The position numbers were made by a program, and so were the translations under genes. From Streptomyces canus (lineage in GTDB: Bacteria > Actinomycetota > Actinomycetes > Streptomycetales > Streptomycetaceae), in the NCBI RefSeq assembly GCF_030815415.1, contig NZ_JAUSWW010000001.1, forward strand, positions 9,114,001-9,178,000: a DNA stretch of 64,000 nucleotides, in the 5' to 3' direction. The notes under the pieces are model-generated. The model saw only the letters and a list, made by a program, of their open reading frames with translations. It made no database searches and had not been told where the DNA came from. Positions 1 to 7,355 of the stretch are shown in pieces (within the stretch, counting starts at the first letter, position 1; each line of letters opens with the position of its first letter).

Positions 1-540
1 ATGGCCACCCCCGGCTTCCGGCCCACTCACGTCGTCCCCCAGCACGGCATGCCCGCCTGGGAGGCCCCCGACCCCGCCCGGCCCACCGTTGCCCTCGACC
101 CGCTGCTGCCGGTCCAGCTGGTGGAGCGGCGCGGCGACTGGGGACACGTCCGGTGCGCCAACGGCTGGTCGGCCTGGGTCGACGGCCGCTTCCTGGTCGC
201 CGTCCCCCCGGATCCGCCCGCCGCGGACGGCCCGCTCGCCCGCACCGCGGACCCACGGCCCCTGCTGGCCCGCGCCGAGCAGACCCTGGGCGACTACCGG
301 GCCGCGGTCGAGGCGCTCGCCTCGGGCGGCCTCGACGGCGAGGCATTCCAGGCGCGTACCCGCGGCCGGCGCGTCGGAGTCGTGGTCGACGGCGAGTCCG
401 TATGGCTCTACGACGCCCAGCACGGCCGCTGGGTGTACGCCGACGGCACCCGTCTGAGCACCTTCGCGACGGACGAGGCACCCCCGGCCGCCGCCGCGGA
501 CCACGCCCCCACACAGGTCGTGACCCCCGATGGCCCGTGA
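1..540 (+). CDS. SH3-like domain protein preceding a Ser/Thr kinase
   Basis: 179 aa, soluble, with no signal peptide or membrane segment. Residues about 30-70 (VQLVERRGDWGHVRCANGWSAWVDGR region) look like a bacterial SH3-type beta barrel. The C-terminal half, with two short aromatic stretches (VWLYDAQHGRWVY), is unassigned. The reading frame opens with ATG at the first base of the window. That start fits the usual N-terminus of such Streptomyces proteins, but an upstream extension cannot be excluded. The stop overlaps the start of the following kinase by 11 bp, so the two are translationally coupled. It may be a ligand-binding or localisation partner of the kinase (inference). Function unknown. 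Confidence 0.75.
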   Translation: MATPGFRPTHVVPQHGMPAWEAPDPARPTVALDPLLPVQLVERRGDWGHVRCANGWSAWVDGRFLVAVPPDPPAADGPLARTADPRPLLARAEQTLGDYRAAVEALASGGLDGEAFQARTRGRRVGVVVDGESVWLYDAQHGRWVYADGTRLSTFATDEAPPAAAADHAPTQVVTPDGP

Positions 541-1519
541 CACGAGCCTCTTCTCCGGCCGGCCCTCCGAGCTGATCGGGCGCCAGGTCGCCGGCTACCG
601 CATCGAGCGCGAGATCGGCCGCGGCGGCATGGCCGTCGTCTACCGCGCCCGCGACCTGCGACTGGAGCGCACGGTGGCGCTCAAGCTCCTCGCCCCCGAA
701 CTCGCCCGCAACGACACCTTCCGCCGCCGCTTCACCCACGAGTCCCGGGCAGCCGCCGCGATCGACCACCCGCACATCGTGCCCGTCTTCGAGGCGGGCG
801 AGACGGACGGTGTCCTGTACATCGCGATGCGCTACGTCGAGGGCAGCGACCTGCGTCATCTCCTGGACCGCCGGGGCCCGTTGGTGCCCGCCGTCGCCCT
901 GCGCATCGCCGCCCAGATCGCCTCGGCGCTGGACGCCGCCCACGAGCACGGGCTCGTCCACCGGGACGTGAAGCCCGGGAACATCCTGGTCGCCCGCGGC
1001 ACCGACAGCGACCACCCCGAACACTCCTACCTCACCGATTTCGGCCTGACCAAGAAGTCGCTGTCCCTGACCGGCTTCACGACGGTCGGCCAGTTCGTGG
1101 GCACCCTGGACTACGTGGCACCGGAACAGATCTCCGGCAAGCCGGTCGACGGACGCTGCGACGTGTACGGCTTCGCCTGCGTCGTCTACGAAGCCCTCGC
1201 CGGCCACCCGCCCTTCCGCCGCGACGACGACATGGCCCTGCTGTGGGCCCACCAGTACGACGATCCGCCCCCGCTGACCGCGTCCCGCCCCGACCTCGCC
1301 CCGGACGTCGACGCCGTGTTCGCGCGCGGCCTCGCCAAGAGCCCCGACGCCCGCTACGACACCTGCCTCGCCTTCGTTGCGGCCCTGCGCGCCGCCACGA
1401 CCGGTGCCCGTTTCGGTACTCACGCGCCGACGGAGGTCGACCTGAAGGTGGTGGAGACGTCGGCGGAGGGCCCGAAGCGACCGCCGCCGTGGGCCCGGCC
1501 GGTGTTCAGGGGCGGCTAG
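530..1519 (+). CDS. Ser/Thr protein kinase, cytosolic (Hanks type)
   Basis: 329 aa. Kinase domain about residues 23-285 with all key elements: Gly-rich loop GRGGMAVVY (30-38), ATP lysine Lys52 (VALKLL), catalytic loop HRDVKPGN with Asp146, DFG Asp170, and an activation loop containing TGFTTVGQFVGT before APE. It should be catalytically active. Unlike PknB-type kinases there is no transmembrane helix and no PASTA or other sensor domain; after the kinase fold only about 35 Pro/Arg-rich residues remain. Start at ATG 530 inside the end of the SH3-like gene. The 3' end overlaps the convergent SnoaL-like gene by 14 bp. Probably signals together with the upstream SH3-like protein (inference from coupling). 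Confidence 0.92.
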   Translation: MARDTSLFSGRPSELIGRQVAGYRIEREIGRGGMAVVYRARDLRLERTVALKLLAPELARNDTFRRRFTHESRAAAAIDHPHIVPVFEAGETDGVLYIAMRYVEGSDLRHLLDRRGPLVPAVALRIAAQIASALDAAHEHGLVHRDVKPGNILVARGTDSDHPEHSYLTDFGLTKKSLSLTGFTTVGQFVGTLDYVAPEQISGKPVDGRCDVYGFACVVYEALAGHPPFRRDDDMALLWAHQYDDPPPLTASRPDLAPDVDAVFARGLAKSPDARYDTCLAFVAALRAATTGARFGTHAPTEVDLKVVETSAEGPKRPPPWARPVFRGG

Positions 1520-1919
1520 CTCCGCTCAGCGGCACCCGCCGCGGCGACACCTTGCGGTGCGACACCCGCCAGCCGGTACCGGCCCGGACGACCGTGTCGT
1601 CGTACGTCACCGACCCGCACGAGCCGTCGGTCATGATGCCCAGTCCCTTGGACCGGACCCGCACCCGGCCGTCCGGCGCCTCGCCGATCACCACGTTGGT
1701 CACGTGGTGCGCGACGGGATTGGCCGAGCCCAGGGCCAGTGCGGCCTCCCGCAGCGCGGCGACGCCGGTCACCTCGCCCTGTCCGTAGTCGGAGAGGTCG
1801 TAGACGACGTCGGAGGTGAACACCTCCTCGAAGCGGTCGAGTTGCCCGTCGTCGACCAGATGGCCGTGCAGGGAGATCAACTCGGTGATGGCCAGGCGGT
1901 CTTCGAGCGGCAGCGTCAT
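1506..1919 (-). CDS. SnoaL-like (NTF2-fold) protein
   Basis: 137 aa, one NTF2/SnoaL-like cone-shaped alpha+beta domain typical of this length. The N-terminal helix carries EDRLAITELISLHGHLVDDGQLDRFEEVF, a signature of the SnoaL_4 type, where members are small-molecule isomerases, hydroxylase-like enzymes or binding proteins. The substrate cannot be read from sequence. The start codon ATG (1919) overlaps the stop of the upstream membrane protein gene as ATGA, so the two are an operon with coupled translation. Confidence 0.8.
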   Translation of the reverse strand: MTLPLEDRLAITELISLHGHLVDDGQLDRFEEVFTSDVVYDLSDYGQGEVTGVAALREAALALGSANPVAHHVTNVVIGEAPDGRVRVRSKGLGIMTDGSCGSVTYDDTVVRAGTGWRVSHRKVSPRRVPLSGASRP

Positions 1920-3220
1920 GGCCGCACACTGTCACGCCCGGCGTCGGCCGTCCCAGCCGTTTTCGTCTCGCCGGTCCGCCGCACCGGACGGGCCAGGAGC
2001 GCGCCCAGGAAGCCGGTGACGAGCCCCCACAGCGCGGCCAGACCGACGGCGGACCACACTTCGGGCTCGAGGAGGAGCTCCCCGTTGAGATCGCCGCCGA
2101 GGTCGCCGATGCCGAGGACGGACAGGCCGTAGTGCGCGGAGATGCGGCCGACGAGGCAGATCATCAGCACCGTGAGCGCGAGCGCGACCGCCATGTGCAG
2201 GGCATGCTGCCAGGCGCGCATGCGGGCAGGGGAGCGCGCCGCCATCACGAACGCGGCGGCCGGCAGCAGCACCGCGTCCACGGCGACGAGCCACCACACC
2301 CGGCCGTCGTACTCGGCCAGCGTGCGCAGATTCAGCGTGGCGGTGTCCGAACCGCGCAGCACCTCGTCGAGGACATGCGGCATCGGCAGTCCGAAGGGCC
2401 CCTCCACCCGGCCGTTCCAGGTGGCCCCCAGGCCGATCGTGAGCGTCAGCCACACCAGGTTCGGCATGCCGAGCAGGATCACGGCGAGGGTCGCCGCCGC
2501 CTGCCCGCGCGTGAACGCCACGACGACGGCGATGACGATGCCCAGGGCCACGTAGGCCAGGAGCAGGACCACCATCGCGTACGCAGCCGGCCGTACCGTC
2601 TCCTGGAAGCGCAGCAGCCGGGCCGGGAGCGGCGCTCCGCGCGAGACCAGCAGGGCCAGCACCAGGACACCTGCCAGCCACAGCAGACCGAAGAAGAGTG
2701 TCGGGGGCAGGTCCGTCTCGAAACCGACCTCCGGCGAGACACCGAACGTGTCGCCCAGGTCGGAGAGCGTGCCGTCGCCGAGCGAGAGCTGGAAGGTCTG
2801 GCGGGCGCCGAGGGCCAGCGCGAGCAGTGCGAGCAGCCACAGCACGGCGATCCTGGCGGCCCACCCGGCCAGTTCCCCGGCGCCCGCCACCGCCCGGTGC
2901 CGCAGCGGCCGCAGGAAGCCCGCGGCGATCACCAGTGCCCCGGTGAGCGTGACGGACAACGGGATCACGGTGAGGTCCGCCTGGGTGTCGGCCAGTCCAC
3001 CGGCGTTTCCGGAGAGCTCGATCGTGCCGCCGACCGCGGTGACCACCGTCGCCGCCACGACCCGGGGGAACGCGCCGTCGGGGAGGTCGGTCGCCCCGGC
3101 CGCCCACAGTCCCAGGGCCGCGGCGGCGCCCATGGCGATCAGTGCGGACAGGACCGCGAGGAGGGCCTGTACCCAGCCGTGCGGGGCGATGGCCTGGTCG
3201 GAGCGGGTTCGCGGGCGCAC
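1916..3220 (-). CDS. Streptophobe family membrane protein
   Basis: 434 aa, extremely hydrophobic, about ten predicted transmembrane helices (for example residues 17-40, 84-101, 120-140, 170-190, 215-240, 290-312, 325-350, 390-412). The N-terminal pattern W-x-QALLAVLSALIAMGAAAALGLW and the following TELPGGAFP-like loop (here TDLPDGAFP) are the marks of the actinomycete streptophobe family, whose function is unknown. No transporter signature motifs seen. It is first gene of a two-gene minus-strand operon with the SnoaL-like protein. The ATG at 3220 lies about 160 bp from the divergent DUF6777 gene, so promoters for both lie in 3221-3381. Confidence 0.85.
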   Translation of the reverse strand: MRPRTRSDQAIAPHGWVQALLAVLSALIAMGAAAALGLWAAGATDLPDGAFPRVVAATVVTAVGGTIELSGNAGGLADTQADLTVIPLSVTLTGALVIAAGFLRPLRHRAVAGAGELAGWAARIAVLWLLALLALALGARQTFQLSLGDGTLSDLGDTFGVSPEVGFETDLPPTLFFGLLWLAGVLVLALLVSRGAPLPARLLRFQETVRPAAYAMVVLLLAYVALGIVIAVVVAFTRGQAAATLAVILLGMPNLVWLTLTIGLGATWNGRVEGPFGLPMPHVLDEVLRGSDTATLNLRTLAEYDGRVWWLVAVDAVLLPAAAFVMAARSPARMRAWQHALHMAVALALTVLMICLVGRISAHYGLSVLGIGDLGGDLNGELLLEPEVWSAVGLAALWGLVTGFLGALLARPVRRTGETKTAGTADAGRDSVRP

Positions 3221-3381
3221 CCTCCCACGCTAAGCAGGGCTCCGGGGCCCCGCCCGGCGAGAGGGCCGTCCGCGTCGGCTTGCGAGCGGCACGGCACGGG
3301 AGCACACAATGAAAGGGGCGTGGATAAAAGTGCGGTAAATGCACAAAAGCCGCAGAAGTTCCACGTCGGGAAGAAGGGCTC

Positions 3382-4443
3382 GTGAGCGTCGAACCGCCGT
3401 CCCCCGGCCGGCCCACAGGACCGCCCTCCGGTCCGCTGTCGGGCCCCTCCCAGCCGCCTTCGGGGCCACCGTCACAGCCCCCGGGCAGCAGCGGGGGAGC
3501 GCCCCCGCCGGAACCGCACCGCCCCTGGTGGCGTTCCGTGCCCCGTATCGCGCTGCTCGCCACCGCGGTCGTGGCCGCCGTGATTCTGGGCCTCGTCTTC
3601 AGCCGCTCCGACGGCGGTTCCGGCAGCAAGAGCGGGAACGGCGAGGTCTTCCTCCAGGCCGCCGCCAAGACAGGCCCCGACCCCTTCACCGAGTCGACGG
3701 CGACCGACAGCTCCGCCGCGCCCGCCTCCGCCTCCCCGGCCACCGAGTCGCCCTCCGGAAACGCGGTACGCGGCGTCGACGGCAGCGCCACCGGTCTCTA
3801 CGGCGGCACCCGCAACGTCGCCAGCTGCGACGTGGAGCGCCAGATCAAGGCGCTCCAGGCGAACCCGCCGGTCAACCAGGCCTTCGCCTCGGTCGCCGGG
3901 GTCCAGCCGTCCGGCGTCCCCGCCTACCTGCGCTCGCTCACCCCGGTCCAGCTGCGCATGGACACCCGCGTCACCAACCACGGCTACCGGGACGGACACG
4001 CCACCGGCTACCAGGCCGTCCTCCAGTCCGGCACCGCCGTCCTGGTCGACGACCGCGGCGTGCCCCGGGTGCGCTGCGCCTGCGGAAACCCCCTGACCCC
4101 GCCGGTCGCTCAGCAGAGCACCCCGAAGCGGACCGGCGACACCTGGTCGTCCTACCGCTCCTCGAACGTCGTGGTGGTCGCGCCCTCGGTGACCGTCATC
4201 AACGTCTTCGTGATCTACGACCATGACTCCGACGACTGGATCGCCCGTCACCGCGGCGACACGGGCCACAAGGACAAGCCGACCGAGCCGCCGGCGAACC
4301 TGGTCTCCCCGTCCGCGAGTGTGACCACGCCGACCGCCCCGTCCTCGTTGCCACCGAGCCCCGAGCCGTCCGCGCCGGACTCCGGGACGACCGAAGACGA
4401 AGGACCGTCCGCGGACACTTCCGGGTCTCAGCCCTCACTGTGA
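3382..4443 (+). CDS. DUF6777 domain protein, single-pass membrane anchored
   Basis: 353 aa. Residues 1-48 are a Pro/Ser/Gly-rich cytoplasmic tail, residues about 53-73 one transmembrane helix (IALLATAVVAAVILGLVF), and the remainder extracytoplasmic. The conserved outer domain (about 85-300) begins with EVFLQAAAKTGPDPFT and contains a Cys at CDVE plus a CxCG pair (VRCACGNPL), likely a disulfide or metal site. This is the Streptomyces DUF6777 family, function unknown. The C-terminal 60 residues are a Pro/Ser/Thr linker, suggesting contact with the cell wall. GTG start at 3382. Followed by a sigma-B-type promoter region. Confidence 0.8.
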   Translation: MSVEPPSPGRPTGPPSGPLSGPSQPPSGPPSQPPGSSGGAPPPEPHRPWWRSVPRIALLATAVVAAVILGLVFSRSDGGSGSKSGNGEVFLQAAAKTGPDPFTESTATDSSAAPASASPATESPSGNAVRGVDGSATGLYGGTRNVASCDVERQIKALQANPPVNQAFASVAGVQPSGVPAYLRSLTPVQLRMDTRVTNHGYRDGHATGYQAVLQSGTAVLVDDRGVPRVRCACGNPLTPPVAQQSTPKRTGDTWSSYRSSNVVVVAPSVTVINVFVIYDHDSDDWIARHRGDTGHKDKPTEPPANLVSPSASVTTPTAPSSLPPSPEPSAPDSGTTEDEGPSADTSGSQPSL

Positions 4444-4477
4444 TTCGACACGCCGACAGAATCGGGGCCCACGTAAA

Positions 4478-4559
4478 GTACCCCGAGTCCGCGGTGACGT
4501 CACCAGCGATGTGACCGACACGACCCGTTATGGGGACTGCGGAGCCGCGCTCGGGGTAC
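4478..4559. repeat. Nested palindromes upstream of the anti-sigma-type gene
   Basis: Perfect 10-bp inverted arms GTACCCCGAG (4478-4487) and CTCGGGGTAC (4550-4559) flank a perfect 12-bp palindrome GGTGACGTCACC (4493-4504). The right arm contains the GGGTAC of the candidate sigma-B-type promoter. This could be an operator, or chance in GC-rich DNA. Confidence 0.35.
4535..4559 (+). promoter_or_regulatory. Candidate sigma-B-type promoter of the ATPase gene
   Basis: GACT (4535-4538), 15 nt, GGGTAC (4554-4559) matches the GNNT-N14-16-GGGTAC/T form described for Streptomyces sigma-B-family factors. Expected transcript start is near 4566, about 46 nt before the ATG at 4612. The same form precedes the neighbouring sigma gene. 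Confidence 0.5.
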
Positions 4560-4611
4560 GAGCACTGGTGCAGCAGGCGTCCGGCCAGTCCGGCCTTCCG
4601 AGAGAGAACGC

Positions 4612-5067
4612 ATGATCGAGCACCTGGACGGGGCAGTGATACCGACTGGTTTCGACGTGCCCGTGGATCCACTACGGCGGGCGGCTCACTTCACCGGCGA
4701 GCCGGGATGCATCGCCGAGGCGCGTAACTTCGCCGCGCACTTCCTCGAGCAGCTCAGGACCGAGTGGTGCGCCGAGATCGGTGACCGGGCCGACGGCGAG
4801 GTGCTTTTGGTGGTGAGCGAGCTGGTCACCAACGCGGACCGGCACAGCAACGGGCCGTACATCCTCGATCTGGAGGGCACGGACGCGGTCGTCACCGTGT
4901 CCGTCTACGACAGCAGCGCGGCGCTGCCCCTGCGCTTCCCCAAGGACCCCCAGCGGGTCGGCCGGCACGGCCTGGAGATCGTGCACGCGCTGGCGGCCGA
5001 GGTCAGCGCGGAACGGGTGCCGGTCGGGAAGAGAGTGAGCGCCGTTCTTCGACTCGAGACGGAATGA
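4612..5067 (+). CDS. RsbW-type ATP-binding protein (putative anti-sigma factor)
   Basis: 151 aa, a single GHKL ATPase domain of the HATPase_c_2/RsbW class. The N-box is VSELVTNADRHSNGP (about residues 64-78), the G1-like segment VSVYDSSAALP (about 97-107) and the G2-like GRHGLEIVHAL (about 118-128). Such proteins bind SigB/SigF-type sigma factors and phosphorylate STAS antagonists. The gene is convergent with a SigB-family sigma factor 49 bp away, which makes that factor the obvious partner (inference). The same fold is also used by orphan regulators acting on other sigmas. A sigma-B-type promoter lies upstream, suggesting feedback. Its stop codon is part of the bidirectional terminator. Confidence 0.85.
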   Translation: MIEHLDGAVIPTGFDVPVDPLRRAAHFTGEPGCIAEARNFAAHFLEQLRTEWCAEIGDRADGEVLLVVSELVTNADRHSNGPYILDLEGTDAVVTVSVYDSSAALPLRFPKDPQRVGRHGLEIVHALAAEVSAERVPVGKRVSAVLRLETE

Positions 5068-5092
5068 CCGCCGAAGACACCTTCGGCGGTCA
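5065..5092. terminator. Bidirectional hairpin terminator between convergent genes
   Basis: Perfect 12-bp arms TGACCGCCGAAG (5065-5076) and CTTCGGCGGTCA (5081-5092) with an ACAC loop. It lies between the convergent ATPase and sigma genes. The left arm includes the ATPase stop codon TGA. A moderately T-rich stretch follows on the plus strand (CCCTTTCT). Confidence 0.75.
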
Positions 5093-5116
5093 CCCTTTCT
5101 CTGCTCAGGTCCCTTC

Positions 5117-6004
5117 TCAGGCGCAGCCCAGCTCGCCCAGCATGCCCGTGCGCAGGCGGGTGATGATCCGCTTGATCAGCCGGGACACATGCATCTGCGA
5201 GCAGCCCAGCTGTTCACCGATCTCCGCCTGGGTGGCTTCCTCCACGAACCGCAGATGAAGGATCTGCCGGTCGCGCTCGCTGAGTTCGGCCATCAGAGGG
5301 GCGAGTGACTGGAAGTCCTCGACGAGGCGCAGTCCGTCCTCCTCCACGCCGATGAAGTCGGCCAGGACCGATTCGCCGTTCTCCGGCCCGTCGCCGGTGA
5401 GGGCGGCGTCGAGCGACGAGGAGTTGTAGCCGTTCGAGGCGATCTGCGCCTCGATCACCTCGGATTCGCCGATGTTCATCAAGGTGGCGAGCTCGGCCAC
5501 CGTCGGTTCCCGGTCCAGCCTGCTGGACAGCTCCTCGCGTGCCTTGGCCAGCTCGACCCGCAGCTCCTGGAGCCTGCGCGGCACGTGCACCGCCCAGGTG
5601 GTGTCACGGAAGAACCGCTTGATCTCACCGACGATGTACGGCAGGGCGAAGGAGGTGAACTCGACCTCCCGCGTCAGGTCGAACCGGTCGATGGCCTTGA
5701 TCAGGCCGATCATGCCGGTCTGGACGATGTCCTCCATGTCGTCGCCGCGACCGCGGAACCGGCCGGCGGCGAAGCGCACGAGGGACATGTTCATCTCGAT
5801 GAGCGTGTTGCGCGCGTACTGGTATTCGTGCGTGCCTTCCTCGAGCTCGGTCAGGCGCTGGAAGAACTGGCGCGACAGTTCCCGCGCGTCGCGCGGAGCC
5901 ACGCTCCGGGGGTCCACGACTCCTGGCAGTGATGTCTCACCCGTGCTGGCCACGGCGGTCTTCTCCACGACCTGTGCCTCCGACCGGATCACGGCGGTGT
6001 CCAT
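5117..6004 (-). CDS. sigL: SigB/SigF-family RNA polymerase sigma factor, probable SigL
   Basis: 295 aa, group 3 sigma factor with regions 2, 3 and 4 in order. Region 2 includes RFRGRGDDMEDIVQTGMIGLIKAIDRFD (about 80-108) and FTSFALPYIVGEIKRFFRD; region 3 REPTVAELATLMN; region 4 ERDRQILHLRFVEEATQAEIGEQLGCSQMHVSRLIKRI with the helix-turn-helix. The family controls osmotic/oxidative stress and sporulation in Streptomyces and is held by RsbW-type anti-sigma factors, one of which is encoded convergently. The position next to popR-clpP3-clpP4 matches what I recall of sigL in S. coelicolor, so the symbol rests on context plus family. ATG 6004 has a good GGGAGAGG ribosome site. A sigma-B-type promoter is visible 85 nt upstream. 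Confidence 0.82.
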   Translation of the reverse strand: MDTAVIRSEAQVVEKTAVASTGETSLPGVVDPRSVAPRDARELSRQFFQRLTELEEGTHEYQYARNTLIEMNMSLVRFAAGRFRGRGDDMEDIVQTGMIGLIKAIDRFDLTREVEFTSFALPYIVGEIKRFFRDTTWAVHVPRRLQELRVELAKAREELSSRLDREPTVAELATLMNIGESEVIEAQIASNGYNSSSLDAALTGDGPENGESVLADFIGVEEDGLRLVEDFQSLAPLMAELSERDRQILHLRFVEEATQAEIGEQLGCSQMHVSRLIKRIITRLRTGMLGELGCA

Positions 6005-6088
6005 GTACCTCTCCCACGCAAGTCACGGCTTGACGTCAGCCTCTTCAGCCTCGGTTGTTTTCCGAAACTGTGCTTCGCGGTCCCTCGG

Positions 6089-6113
6089 GTACCCGGATCG
6101 CGACGACATAGGC
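6089..6113 (-). promoter_or_regulatory. Candidate sigma-B-type promoter of the sigma gene
   Basis: Read on the minus strand: GCCT (6113-6110), 15 nt, GGGTAC (6094-6089), matching GNNT-N14-16-GGGTAC/T. The predicted 5' leader is about 75-80 nt. It implies control by SigB or autoregulation. The rest of the 342-bp gap 6005-6346 holds no convincing gene, only the popR control region at its right end. Confidence 0.55.
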
Positions 6114-6283
6114 ATGTGTCCGCCGCCGACCAGCGGGTAGCCCGCGGGCAGTCTCCTTTGCGCCTACCCGGTGAGTGACGGCGCATGCCCGTGGCGTGTC
6201 CGGAATCGGGGAAGGAAGGGGTGGCGGGCCGTGTGGCGTGCGACGGACACTTGCGGCTGTGGCCTACGTCACACGCCTCCGTC

Positions 6284-6340
6284 CATTCCACCCAGAGCGG
6301 AATGCTGATCCCTTCCGCTGTGGTCCACGGCTTCTAGGCT
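6284..6340 (+). promoter_or_regulatory. popR promoter with overlapping dyads
   Basis: Possible -10 TAGGCT (6335-6340) with a weak -35 TTCCGC (6313-6318, 16-nt spacing). Two overlapping dyads sit on and upstream of the -35: CATTCC-N9-GGAATG (6284-6304) and GCGGAA-N10-TTCCGC (6297-6318). If this -10 is used, transcription begins within a base or two of the GTG at 6347, so the mRNA may be leaderless. Confidence 0.4.
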
Positions 6341-6346
6341 GAAGAG

Positions 6347-6736
6347 GTGAGCGAAGAAGCGACGAACCAAGCCCGCGTCATCCCCCTGCGCCCGGGGACC
6401 GCCCGCCCTGCCGCCGCACCGCCTCCCAAGGAGCCTTTGCTGCGTGACCTGGTCGGCGACGTCCTGCGCCGTGAACGGCTCGCCCAGGAGCGCACGTTGA
6501 AGGACGTGGCCGACGAGGCGCGTATCTCCATGCCGTACCTCTCCGAGGTGGAGCGGGGCCGCAAGGAGGCCTCGTCGGAGGTCCTCGCGGCCGCCGCCCA
6601 CGCCCTCGGACTGGGTCTCGGCGACCTGCTCGGACGGGCCCAGGGCGAACTCGTCCGGATCACCAGCCGGCACTCGGTCGGCAGCCGCAGGGCGGCGCCC
6701 GGTTCGTCGTACGACGGGCTCTGCCTGGCCGCCTGA
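6347..6736 (+). CDS. popR: PopR, XRE-family activator of clpP3-clpP4
   Basis: 129 aa. A Cro/C1-type helix-turn-helix covers about residues 35-95 (LRRERLAQERTLKDVADEARISMPYLSEVERGRKEASSEVL). This is the ClgR/PopR type of regulator, and it lies beside the clpP3-clpP4 operon exactly as popR does in S. lividans. PopR is known to activate clpP3-clpP4 and to be destroyed by ClpP1P2 through its C-terminal alanines. The protein here ends in LCLAA, which fits that degron. GTG start 6347 has no good ribosome site (see promoter entry). It is convergent with clpP4, 15 bp apart. The alternative, ClgR, is less likely because of gene position. Confidence 0.85.
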   Translation: MSEEATNQARVIPLRPGTARPAAAPPPKEPLLRDLVGDVLRRERLAQERTLKDVADEARISMPYLSEVERGRKEASSEVLAAAAHALGLGLGDLLGRAQGELVRITSRHSVGSRRAAPGSSYDGLCLAA

Positions 6737-6751
6737 GCGGAACCCGGCGCC

Positions 6752-7354
6752 TCACACCCCCACGAGGCGCCGGCTCACCACCTCGTCGGCCAGCCCGTAC
6801 GCCACTGCCTCCTCGGCGGTGAACACCTTGTCGCGGTCCATGTCCGCGCGCAGTGTCGCCACGTCGTGGTGGGTGTGGCGGGCCAGTACCTCCTCGACCT
6901 GGCCGCGGATCCGGACCATCTCCTTGGCCTGGAGGGCGAGATCGGAGATCGAGCCCCGGCTGCCGCCGTTGGCCGGCTGCCCGAGCAGCACCCGCGCGTG
7001 CTCCAGCGCGAACCGCCGCCCGGGATCTCCGCCGGCCAGCAGCACAGCCGCGGTGGAGGCCGCCTGTCCGACGCAGAACGTCGAGATCGGCGCCTGTACG
7101 AACGTCATCGTGTCGTAGATCGCCATGAGCGAGGTGAACGAGCCGCCGGGGGAGTTGATGTAGATCGCGATCTCGTTGTCGGGCGCCGACGACTCCAGAT
7201 GGAGGAGTTGCGCGATGACGACGTTGGCCACCCCGTCGTCGATCTCGGTGCCGAGGAAGATGATCCGCTCCGACAGCAACCGGCTGAAGACGTCCGAGGA
7301 CCGCTCACCGTTCGCGGTCCGCTCGACGACGTACGGAATCGTGTAGTTCCCCAT
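6752..7354 (-). CDS. clpP4: ClpP4 protease subunit lacking the catalytic His
   Basis: 200 aa, complete ClpP fold: INSPGGS (67-73), nucleophile Ser100 in GQAASTAAVL, and the DMDRDKVFTAEEA segment (about 171-182) that carries the catalytic Asp. The His expected 25 residues after the Ser is Gly125: the usual M-x-H-Q-P reads VLLGQP. The subunit is therefore probably not proteolytic by itself and may work, like ClpR subunits, as a structural partner of ClpP3. It follows clpP3 with one base between stop and start, so synthesis is coupled. PopR should control the operon. S. lividans ClpP3/ClpP4 act as back-up for ClpP1/ClpP2 (known). Confidence 0.92.
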   Translation of the reverse strand: MGNYTIPYVVERTANGERSSDVFSRLLSERIIFLGTEIDDGVANVVIAQLLHLESSAPDNEIAIYINSPGGSFTSLMAIYDTMTFVQAPISTFCVGQAASTAAVLLAGGDPGRRFALEHARVLLGQPANGGSRGSISDLALQAKEMVRIRGQVEEVLARHTHHDVATLRADMDRDKVFTAEEAVAYGLADEVVSRRLVGV

Positions 7355-7355
7355 G

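Noticed and set aside
5989..6291. 100-codon minus-strand frame in the sigma/popR gap
   Set aside because: Atypical composition, no ribosome site, and it overlaps the sigma promoter.
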